Assembly (NCBI GenBank): GCA_947846985.1
Contig: CANTUZ010000005.1
Coordinates: 2,790,001-2,854,000, forward strand
Reading direction: 5' to 3'
Length of the DNA stretch: 64,000 nucleotides
Source: Fratercula arctica
Taxonomy: Eukaryota; Chordata; Aves; Charadriiformes; Alcidae
Position 1 is the first letter of the stretch, and the number at the start of each line of letters is the position of its first letter. The notes under the pieces are model-generated. The model was not told where the DNA came from and made no database searches. It saw only the letters and a program-made list of their open reading frames with translations. Positions 1-10,700 of the stretch are shown piece after piece. A program made the position numbers and the translations under genes.

Positions 1-196
1 CTTTACCCTGAAGGTGGCAGAGCCCTGGCACAGGCTGCCCAGAGAGGTGGTGGAGTCTCCATCTCTGGAGACATTCCAACCCCGCCTGGACGCGTTCCTG
101 TGCCACCTGCTCTGGGTGACCCTGCTCTGGCTGGGGGTTGGACAGGATGATCTCCAGAGGTCCCTTCCAACCCTATGGTTCTCTGATTCTGTGATT
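1..196 (+). mobile_element. CR1 non-LTR retrotransposon, 3' end (cut by window edge)
   Basis: The stretch matches the terminal part of an avian CR1 LINE: the end of the ORF2 reading frame ([20 protein letters not shown], in frame from base 14) followed by the short 3' UTR with the GGTCCCTTCCAACCC block and a tail of ATTCTGTG-like units at about 177-196. The same 3' subfamily recurs at 22519-22655 (- strand) and at the end of the 27097-28290 copy. The element starts before base 1, so its full length cannot be judged. Confidence 0.9.
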
Positions 197-1239
197 GCCT
201 CGGTTGTGCTTTTATAATGTTTTGAAAACTTTATGGTCTGTTTTGAAAAGAGAAAATGACGTGAATGCTACGACTGCTTGAGAAAGATAGGAAAAGCTGA
301 ACCAAGCGTTGTTTTTCAATTATCACTAACTTCCTGGAATCCTCGACTCAATAGTTTTCTTAGCAATTTTACAAACAAGAAGGGGGCAGGAGGAGGGCAA
401 GAAAAAGCTGTTTCACAACCTGCCACCAGAACCTGCTATAACATTTTGTGTTGCCATCCCTGGCTCATCCCAGGAAACAGCAGCATCGAGCGCAGAGCTC
501 CGAGGAGAGGATTATGGAGGTAAAGGGCACTGGGAAGCCTCCTCCGCCCTGCCCCGTTCTTGCTGTGAGCACTGGAGAACTGGAAATACAGAAATCTGGG
601 GTTTCATCAGGTTCTAAATTTAATAATGATTTCACAAGAGATTGGCTTTTTGTTGGCTGGGGTTTTTTTTGGGTTTTTTTTTTTGTTTGGTTTTTTTTGT
701 TTTTGTTTTTGTTTTGGTTTTGGTTTTTTTTGTTTTTTTTTTTTTAATTGGGCAGAAGAATGTGTATAACTTGTGTTTCTTCTGCAGGGTTTTGTGGACT
801 GTAACATCTAAACCAAGCTGCAGAGTGATATTATTTTTCTGGTTATCAGCAGGTTAATCAGGGGTGTATTTTAAATGCAGTTTTCCCTGAGTGTCAGAGC
901 CCAGTAAGTCCATCTTGGGAACAGAATGAGCTACCCAAGAAAAGAAAACCCGAAGCAGCCAGATACTCCTTACCTGTAGTTACTTACAATGAGCACCTAA
1001 ATAGGTAGACAACAAGAAATCTGGACGCGGACTTATTTTCTCGTGTCTTCTGCTTGTCCGGCAAGGGGAATTGTTACAACTTTTGGTTGCTGGAGGATTT
1101 TATCTCCCAGCGAGCAAAGTTTCTGTATTGTACAATTCCTGCGGCGTTCGGCTGGGGGGGGAGGAGATGCTTTCATCCTAAAAGAAACTAAATTATTTTT
1201 ATTTTTGAACGAGCAGTGAATATTTTCCTCATGTTTAAA
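197..1239. other. 5' flank of the desaturase gene, no gene seen
   Basis: AT-rich upstream sequence holding the T-rich tract described separately. The open frames here are short and low-complexity, with no recognisable domain. From about 1130 the sequence becomes GC-rich as it enters the promoter island. Confidence 0.6.
643..747. repeat. T-rich low-complexity tract with G interruptions
   Basis: About 100 bases of T runs broken by single or double G. It creates spurious open frames on both strands (poly-Phe/Trp on +, poly-Lys/Pro on -). It could be a decayed poly-A tail or simple-repeat expansion; no adjoining retroelement was recognised. Confidence 0.8.
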
Positions 1240-1419
1240 TGCGCGCTGGGCTCGCACTGCGGGGGAAGGAGCGGGTTTTGGGGTGAAACCCGGCGGAGCA
1301 GGAGCGATGCCGAGCTGCCGGGGATGGGGAGAGGAGGAGAAGGGCGTGGTCTGGGCGTGGCCGGGGCGTGTCCCACCCCTATATCCCATGGCGGGAGCGG
1401 GGCGCTGGGGCTGGCGAGG

Positions 1420-1478
1420 AAGGAGGGAGGGAAGAAGGAGGGAGGGAGAGAAGAAGGAGGGAGAGAAGAAGGAGGGAG
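1420..1478 (+). repeat. GGA/GAA purine repeat abutting the start codon
   Basis: An uninterrupted purine stretch of GGAGG and AGAAGGAGGG units runs up to the initiating ATG. It is probably 5' UTR. Such tracts are prone to length change and can adopt triplex or G-quadruplex forms; that last point is general knowledge, not shown here. Confidence 0.75.
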
Positions 1479-1715
1479 ATGGCACCGCTGCGGGGGGCCG
1501 GGGAGGTGCGTGAAGAGCGGGCCGGGGACCCCGCGGCCAGCCCGGGGCTGCGGCGCTTCACCTGGGAGGAGATCGGGGAGCGGAGCGGGCGGGGGCCGCC
1601 GCCGCAGGAGCGGTGGCTGGTGATCGAGAGGAAGGTGTACGACATCAGCCACTTCTACCGCCGGCATCCCGGGGGGGCCCGGCTCATCGGCAGCCACGCC
1701 GGGCAGGACGCCACG
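1479..1715 (+). CDS. FADS1-like coding exon 1 (cytochrome b5 domain, first part)
   Basis: 79 codons, phase 0 end, donor ACG|GTGAGC. It carries most of the b5 heme-binding fold, including HPGG at residues 63-66 and the HAGQDAT end. The b5 domain is split by intron 1; its second candidate heme His comes from exon 2. Confidence 0.92.
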
Positions 1716-4700
1716 GTGAGCGGCGGGGAGACGGCGGGGAGGCGTTTGGTACCCGCTGGCTTTGAGATGGCGGGGAGGAGGAGGCTGGTACCCGGCAAGC
1801 GTCGTGCGGCGAGAGCTCAGGAGGTGGCTTCGCTGGGCACTGGTGCGGCTGGGGGATATATAGTGTGGTGGGAGGTACATAGCACGGTGGGGAGTAGGAC
1901 ATGGATCTGTTGGAGTGGGGCCAGAGGAGGCCACGGAGATGCTCAGATGGCTGGAGCACCTCTGCTGTGAGGACAGGAGAGAGACAACTGAGAGTTGGGG
2001 TTTTTCAGCCTGGAGAAAAGAAGGCTCTGGGGAGACCTTAGAGCCCCTCCCACGACCCAAAGGGGCTACGCAGGAAAGCTGGGGAGGGTCTTTTCACATG
2101 TAGTGATAGGACAAGGTGTAATGGCTTCAAACTGCAAGAGGGGAGACTGAGATGAGATCTGAGGAAGGAATTCTTTGCTGTGAGGGTGGTGAGCCCCTGG
2201 CCCAGGTTGCCCAGAGAAGCTGTGGCTGCCCCATCCCTGGAGGGGTTCAAGGCCAGGTTGGACGGGGCTTGGAGCAACCTGGGCTGGTGGAAGGTGTCCC
2301 TGCCCAGGGCAGGGGGTGGCACTGGGTGGGCTTTAAGGTCCCTTCCAACCCAAATCATTCTGTGATTCTATATAGCATGGTTGGGAGTGTATAGCATGGT
2401 CGGGGATATGCGGCGTCACTGCTACATGCAAGCTTTCCAACACCATGCTGTGGAAACATGCAAATATAGAGGCTTACTCAGTGGGGCAACAACCATGTTG
2501 TCCCAAATCTGGGTTCTTTACCCAGTGTGCAAAAACCAATTGACGCACTGAGTCAGGATATTCGCTCTATTCCGATCCTGTGCGGATAAGAGTGCTAGGC
2601 GATAATTCGCAAAGCTAGCACACCTTTTGAGAAATAACCCTGGTCTTATATACCAAAGGAGAAGCTACAGGAAATGATTGGTCTGTCATTCTTCACTCCT
2701 AACTTTACATACAAAAGCAGAAATTTACCGTTCTCTTATCTCGAGACTCCTGCTGTCTTTGGTTGAAGTCATCTTGGTGCCACCAAGGTCTGATGCCCTG
2801 GGGCTGCCTCTTGCTGTCCCCAACTCACCAGCTACACAAGCCCACCTGGAATTTTTGTGACTGAGAACCCTTTTCTTTTGACAACTGCCAGACTGTAACT
2901 GTTTATCCAGCTAAAGTCTTTAGGATTACTCTTATCTCCTGATCTCGCTTCTGCAGCTACTGTGGACTGCAGTGATTGCTTCCAGCCAGGGCAAGGTGGG
3001 GAAGGTGCCACAAGCCCTGTGACAGTGACAGCACCTGCTTCCAGAAATGTACCTTTAGGAAAGTCATCCCCCTGGTCATAACTTGGAGGGAGAGCAAAGG
3101 CAGCTTTCCCAAGCAGTCTTCCAGAAGAGTTTCTGTAGTTGGTCCTTCTGATCCTTGAGATGAACGCAATTGAAAGCATCAGCCATTAACAAGGGTCCAA
3201 CTGTTGGCGCGTTAGTCTGTGGGCAAAAAGACTTCTGCTCATCACGTTTCCTTGTCTGACTGCTATTTTAATGCCACGGAAACCTGTGGTAACACACACC
3301 AGAACCTTCAGCAAATTCCCTGGAGTTCTTGCCTTCTGGTACATGCAGGAAGGGTAGAAAATAGTGGTAAAGTAACATCTATATGAAGATGTGGTAAATG
3401 TGATTGCTTCCTTGCTGTGTATTTTGGAAGAAAAAAACCCAAGGCGAACAGTTCCCTCATCTTCCATATATAAGGGATGCTTGAGGCTCATGGAAATAAA
3501 AATAATTGTCAATCCATAAAGTTTAAATTTCAAATTCTGTATTAGCTGCACTTTGCATTCTGTATTTTCCGTCATTCATTTCTCTAGTTAGTACTGTCCA
3601 TTTTCTTTCATTTTAGCATGCTGGAATACCCCAGACAATGGGTGAACTTGGAAAATGCAGATATTTTGTTGCTGGGATCTGAGCTGGTTCTTCTAGGTTG
3701 GTTCCGTGTCGGAATCATTAAGTTCTGCAAGGCTTCAGCCGCTTTTGTGTGGCACCAGCTCAACTGTTTTCACACACAAGCGTGAAGCACATCAAATAAG
3801 CTGTGCACTATAATGGAAAAATGCTGGGTTATTTCCCCCTCTCTCTTTTTAAGCATATAGGATAACACTCCAGCTCAAGGGCTGTAAGTGAAAGTAATAG
3901 GAAGGGGTTTTATTTTGCTCCAGAGATGCTGAAGGAACACATAAATCCTCATCAACTCAGCGATTTTGGATAACAGCATCATCACCACTTCTGACAAGGC
4001 ACGATATTTCAGAATTTTATTTATTTATTCCAAGGCAAACTGATACATGGGATACTGGAGCATCTTGCCCTGCTTGAACTCCGCACTCTTGCAAGCCGTG
4101 TATCTTGGCCTCGGCAAAACTTGTGGGAGGGAGTAAAAGGTGGAATATTTGCTGTAGGTTCATGTAATCCAGCCCAGAGAAAGCCACACTGGCACCAGTC
4201 GGCCTCTAATAGAAGCTGGGTAAATTAGCATGTGTCAACTTCTGCGCTCTCCTGCGTAGCCTGGTTATGTGTGAACTGTCTGGTTTAGAGCAAATTTGGT
4301 TATATCCACATTGAGCTGCAGTGGGAATAGATCCGGGATATTGTGGGTGAAGTAAGAAACTCCTCTTTGTTATTAAGAGCGGTTTCACTCTTAATTCGCT
4401 GAATTCACGGTGTGAATTCAATAGACTCTTCAGTTAGTCTGGGAGGCAGAGACAAAAAGAAGTGAAAGAAGCATTTATTGAGAAAATCCATAAGACTTTA
4501 GTGAGGTCTTTGCATCTTGGAATAGATCAATTGCCTAATCTTTTGAATGTATATTATGAAAAATTAAGAAATGACCTTAGTTTGACTGGAAGATTTTCCC
4601 AAGAGCATATAGCCAGCCTTGCAAGAGGATAACATAGGAGAGGATGAAAAACACGGAAGGCTCTCAGTAAGAAAAGAAACCTGAGGAATGGAAAACTGAG

Positions 4701-7700
4701 TATAATTAACGCCACAATATTAGTAAGGGTGACACTGAAGAGGAGTCCTTTTATTGCCACTTTTTGTTGCGGTGTTTTCTCATGAATGACAGAAGAGCAG
4801 GGTTAACGAATGTGGTGACTTGGAAAACAGGAGCAACAATCTAGAATTTTTGGATGAATTTGGCAAAACTTGATTGAATTTTGGAGACTGCAGAAACATC
4901 TGGTGTTGCAACAGCATGAAATAACCAGGTGCTTGCAGCAGGTTGTATTGCAGAGAAAACACTGATTTTTGGATACATCAGTGACAGTGATTATGTGCAT
5001 GGCATTTAAACCCGCTGTATGTTACGTGTGTGCCTCAGTGTTATGCAGTTGCCTGAACCTATGTCATTTTGGAGTAGAGGACAGAAATTCTGTATCAGTT
5101 TGCTCAAAGAGATTAACTAAACAACTTCGCTTTGTCACACAACCATTCTTAATAAACATTTGCGCGGAGTAACTCTGGGGCTGGAGTGTAGTAAAGTGCG
5201 GATTCTGGTCAGTTTAGGATGACTAAATTGAATTGGATGAAAGACGGCGCAAAAGCAGGCATGCAAGCCGACCAAGAAGTTGAAGGCATGGATGTACAAA
5301 GGCAATTTTCCATGGTTGGAGAATCCTTTCTGTTCCCAGCCCTGCCTCGAGGCTGTCACACCATTGTTTTTCCATGCTCGTATCTAGGAGATATCAATAA
5401 CACCGGGCCTGTGCTTGTGAATCGTGTCCTTACATTCATTCCCTTCTGAATACTTCCAAGTACTAGAGAAAACCAGAAAGTTCTCTCGTATCACTTGGTC
5501 CTTGATGAAATGCTTCCTGTCTGAGTTAATTTGGGAGTGGAGTTCTCTACCTGGTGAATAACAGGAACCACAGTTTTCTTATAAGCGGTCGGATTTAAAG
5601 GGCAATTTTCTCTTTTGACAAATTGCACAACAAAAAAGATTCTAGGTCTGCTGATAAGAAAGGGTTTTTTTGGGCACCTGGGTGTCCAGGAAGATGGAAA
5701 AGTCACTCATACTGGTGTTGAGAAGAAGGGGAAGAAGAAAGGCAGGGGAACTAGACTCTGCTTCAGGCGTGTGATGGAGATTCATTCAATTTTGTGTTAT
5801 GGAGCTTGCATACCTGTAGTCATTGCAGTAGTCGGACCTCTTGCGTTTGCCACCTGAAATAAGATCTCATTTAAGAGCATAGGACAAACAGGAGAAGAAA
5901 AAGGTAACAAAAGCTTGTGGAGATAGAAAGGTAAGCCAGGCAGCTTTGCTGTTGTGGTTCCTCCACAGTGAATGTCTTGCTGTGCAGAGCAGATTGAGGT
6001 TATTAACACACAATTTGCTTTTCTTACCTCTTCCTTTACTCTTGTGCATGTGCAGGACGCCTTTGTAGCATTCCATGTTGACAAGGTGCTGGTGAGCAAA
6101 TACTTGAAGTCGCTGCAGATTGGGGAGCTGGCACCAGATCAACCCAGTATTGAGCCCACTAAAAATGTAAGTCTATCCTCATCAAGGATCAAAGATAGAA
6201 TAAAGGGAAGTATTCTGAGGTTAGACCTTGTTCTTCTGTATCAGCATAGCTCCTGGAACAATGGGATCCAGGTTCTACACAATTTTTTATGCTACTATTT
6301 AGAAATAATACATGAATATTAGCCTAAATCCACATTACGTGGTTGAGAGATTCCTGAAGATGTATTTTTCTTGTCACAACAACTCTACATAAGTAACAGA
6401 GCCTTGTTTTGCTCTCATGAATATCACAGCTCTCATCTTTTCTTCTTTCCCTTGCTTTGAGAAAGAGCTAACTGAAAATTAAGTAATTCTTTCCAGCTGA
6501 TAGTAAATTTTCAGACTGTACTCCCTTCTGTGGTAGGTATCTGTAGGGAGAGACTGCAGGTAGAGTGTTTCAGCCTTGAATTAAGTTTCACAGGGTGTAT
6601 TGGCATTGCCCTTTTGGACAGCCTTCTTGTAGCAGTCGCAAGGTCCAATTGCACGATCATTCACAGAAGAGCTGTTGATGGCCCTGTTGGGAGTAGAGAG
6701 TCCGGCGTGTCAAAGAAAACCTCATGGGAGAAACACAAACAACAGAACAGGAATAGTCTTAGAGTACAAATATTCCCTGGGCTGTTTGGTCCTCATTGCT
6801 TCCTACTATCCAAGACTATCTGTTTTCCTCATTCCTCCCAGCCTGTCCCGACTTTTCCTTTGTGTAGTCCCACGCTGCATGCTGAAGGGGGGAAGAAATG
6901 ATATATGGCCCATGTAACTCAGGCATTAGAAACACAATTCAGAGCAGTCTGGCTCTCCCAGAATGGCATGGCCATGCTTCCTATGAAGGTGGGAACCCCA
7001 TGAACCCTCTTACCCATCTGTGGCCATGCCTTTTTCTCGATCCTGTGGTTGACCTGCACCAGAGCCTGCGTGTGCCTTGCTCCATGCAAACTCCATTTCC
7101 CCCAAATGACTGGGAAAGTAGGCTGGCAAGCTCCTTTGTGGGTTGGGTTGCATGGAGACAGGAACCAGGCTTGGGAGGCACCTGCAGAGCTGGCAAAGCC
7201 AAAGGTGGGTTGGTCTATCTGTGATCACTTCTTCCATCCTCCTTCCTCAGTGCCCACCAGCCTGAGGCCAGCAGAGCTATAGGTGCCATTTTCATATAGG
7301 TACTTAACTCTCTCCTGTCAATCTTGGGAAGGGTAAAGTGAAAACATATATTGATCTATTGGAACCGGTGGCAGAAGAGGAATAAGTTCATTCCAAAGGC
7401 CTACCACAAGATGGCATGCTATGTTCATGTACGTACAGCACACCTGCTGCACACAACTTCCATCTGAGCCCTACGCTACCTGCCAAGAAGATGATGGAAG
7501 AAGCACCAAAGATACAGTCTTAGGGGTTGGGGGGTACAGACATTGTGCTCTGCGGTGGCTGCTGCTTGCTCCTCTGCTCTATGTACCTTATCTGGCAAAG
7601 ATACAAAGAAGCTGTAGGAGAGCGATGATGAAGTTTACCAGGCCATCTCTTGCCCCTTTGGCCAGATCCTTTGCTCTTTCTTTCCTCCATTAAAGTGGTC

Positions 7701-10700
7701 CTTGGCTTTAGAGGCTGCAGTGCTACGCTCTAGAAACAGGGAACATGTAACACTGGTGATTCCCACAGAAAATGCTGGTGAAAGACTTCCGTGAACTGCG
7801 TGCTACTGTTGAGAAAATGGGACTTCTGGAGCCAAATCAACTCTTCTTCTTCCTGCACCTCGCTCACATCCTCCTGTTGGATACTGCTGCTTGGCTCATT
7901 CTCTTGTACTTTGGGACATCCTTAATGCCCTTTATTGTCTCTCTGGTGGTGCTGACCATTTCCCAGGTAAGCAACTAAGACCACAGCATGTATGCGTGGA
8001 CTTGAATCAATTTTCATACACACAATACTATTGCAGTTTTCCAGTCCTCCGTTTCCTTACTTGGCATAGTTCTCCTTTGTCATAAGAAGACATCACTGTA
8101 TGGCATGTGTTTACAGAAGCTCTAGTAGATCTAGAAGATTTGATCTGGTTAAAGATGTCCCTGCTTACTGCAGGGGGGTTGGACTAGATGACCTTTAAAG
8201 GTCCCTTCCAACCCAACACACTCTATGATTCTATGATTCGAGGATGTAAAGAAGGAATTCTCCATCTGGGGAGCTCCCACTAAACCTAGTCTGAGATTCT
8301 TTCAGCAAGATATATTCTGGGGGAAACCTTAAGAGTATCAGGATTTCATAGTTCCTTTCTGATTGTGACTTTGGAGCAGTGTCTGAGAAATAAATCTTGA
8401 TATTTCAAAGCAAAGGACAGGTGTGGCATTGTCCTGGTCTCAATTCCTGTTTTTCTCCCCTCCTAATGTCTTTTTGCTCTTCCAGGTCCAGGCTTCATGG
8501 TTACAACACGATTTAGGACATCTTTCAGTATTCAGGAAGACAAAGTGGAACCACTTGCTGCATAAGTTTGTGATGTGCCATTTGATTGTAAGTACCTGAT
8601 ACTGGAAAAACTTCTTAGATTTGATGGCTTTCCTGTAAAAGTCTGTGTTCTGAAGGCTCTGTGGAGGATAGTGTGTTCAGCATTGGGCAAAGGAGGAGAA
8701 TTATAGACAATCTATCTCTGGAAGCATTGTACTTTTCATACTTTGTTCTTCACTAAAACAGGGGGCATCAGCCAAATGGTGGACTCTCCTGCACTCCCGG
8801 CACCATGCCAAACCCAACTGCTTCCGGAAAGATCCTGACATTGATATGCACCCTTTCTTGTTTACTTTGGGGAAGAAATTCTCTGTGGAGGTCAGTGTGT
8901 GTGAATGCGTGTGCGGTCAGGTGCCAGGAACTGGGAAGAACCCCCTAGTCAACAAAAAGCACGCTGTACCGTAAAGATCTAAAACTAAGACGTGATGGCA
9001 GTTTCTAAAACAAGAAGGCTTTCACCTGCGTCTGCTTTCTTCAGCCTTTGTAAGCAGGTCACAGTGCACATTGAGTTCCTTAAAAATTTCTAGAACAGTT
9101 GACAAGTAGTTCTAAATAAATTAGAGATGCTGTACGTGCACCATATATAAGGTGGAAAATCCATCAGGAAAAAGACTGTTAACAGTTATAGCAACTTAGT
9201 GGCCTAGTAGGACAACTGGGTAATTAATGATTGTTAGATAACTTGTAAACATTACTATAAAGCATGTCTGCAGTTGGCCTGGGATTGCTACTCTAATATT
9301 CACGTCTGAGGCTCAGAGATACGGGTGGCTTTGGCACAGAATTGTAGAATCGCCCAGGTTGGAAGGGACCTTTCAGATCATCTAGTCCAACCATCAACCG
9401 AACTCTGACAAAACCCATCACCAAACCACATCTCTAAGCACTGTGCCCACCCATCTTTTAAATACCTCCAGGCGCGGTGCCTCCACCACTTCCCTGGGCA
9501 GCCTGTTCCATGGCAGGTCTATGCCTTCTAGGAGAAGGCAGAAGCCTTGCTGTGACAGGCAGCCAGCACGGCAGGACTGAATAACCGAGTCCTGTTCCTG
9601 GGTAGGACTGGCTGTTGGCAGACGCCTCCAGTGGGCAGAAGTCGTTTGACCACGCAGGTTGTTCTCAGCTTGTGCTGCCAGGCCCCTTCCAGGAGCAACA
9701 CCCTAAGGAAATGCTGAACCCCTTTTGCTGTCCAGCTTCATCGGTTCTTGAGACCCTGTCAGAGTAGCTACAGCAGCCAATTGTTTTTCTCCTTGGAAGA
9801 CCTTTGCTAGCATGAAACTGTCATATAAACGTACAGAATCAGAGAAGATAGTAGGCGGGGGCGGGGGGAGGGGGGGAGAGAGAGATAAAATACATACGAC
9901 TATTTTTGACTGATAACTTAGCCTTGAAATATCTAATATTTCACCAAATGAATTATGAATGTGCTAAGAACAAAAAACCAAGGACATTCACCAGTTAAAA
10001 TTCAGGCCCATCCACCCTCAAAATAGTTCTAATCATAACTTACACCATCTTTTAATGGATGAAATGTTCTGGCATAGTTTCTACTACATCATTCCGTTTC
10101 AACCCAGGTATCTGTGACAGCGGTTTCCTTCCTACCATATATCAGTGTAGATTTTTCTTGTGGGCTGTTACCTCTGTTTCGGCTTGTCGTAAGTATATCT
10201 AGAACTGCTCTTCAGCAATCACTTATTTATTTTCCCCTGCTGGAGAAAAATCTCAAGCTTGCTTAACAGTTTATCTCTGAAGGACTTTACAAAGCTGTAA
10301 GTCGTTAACGCCTGATATTAATGGAATGAGTGTTTAGAGAAAGGGTGTATTATGTATGCAAACCGCTAGGATGCGCGCACAAGAGGGAGACAGAAGGAAC
10401 AAGGGTTGTGGGAAGAGTGGAAGGAGAGTGTCTCTGGGGAAGGAAGAACGGAAAACAGCATGTTACCTGTGCAGGTTGCTTAGTTTCCACTCAGTGCTTT
10501 TTTTTTTTTTTCCTGCTGTTTCTGTTCACAGCTTGGGATCAAAAAGAAAAAATACATGCCATACAATCATCAGCACAAATACTTCTTCATCAGTGAGTAT
10601 CTCCGTTCTCCTGCAACACCATGAGGGGTACTAATAGGGCTTGTAGGTCCTCCTTTTTGACCTGTAGGACTTGAGCAGAGCTAAGGTGCCTGCATCAAAG

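Larger units (their letters stand above)
1240..1760 (+). promoter_or_regulatory. CpG-rich promoter/first-exon region of the FADS1-like gene
   Basis: Base composition shifts sharply to G+C with many CpG dinucleotides, spanning the region before and through coding exon 1. A TATA-like CTATAT lies at 1379-1384, about 95 bases before the chosen ATG (1479), followed by a purine tract (GGA/GAA repeats, about 1420-1478) that would form most of a short 5' UTR. An ATG at 1388 out of frame with the gene opens a frame ending at 1513 and could act as an overlapping upstream ORF if transcription starts 5' of it. The transcription start is not visible from sequence. Confidence 0.6.

Noticed and set aside
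1188..2060. 290-codon open frame on - over the desaturase promoter and exon 1
   Set aside because: Low-complexity Pro/Ser translation of a GC-rich purine tract, antisense to a well-supported exon and to a CR1.
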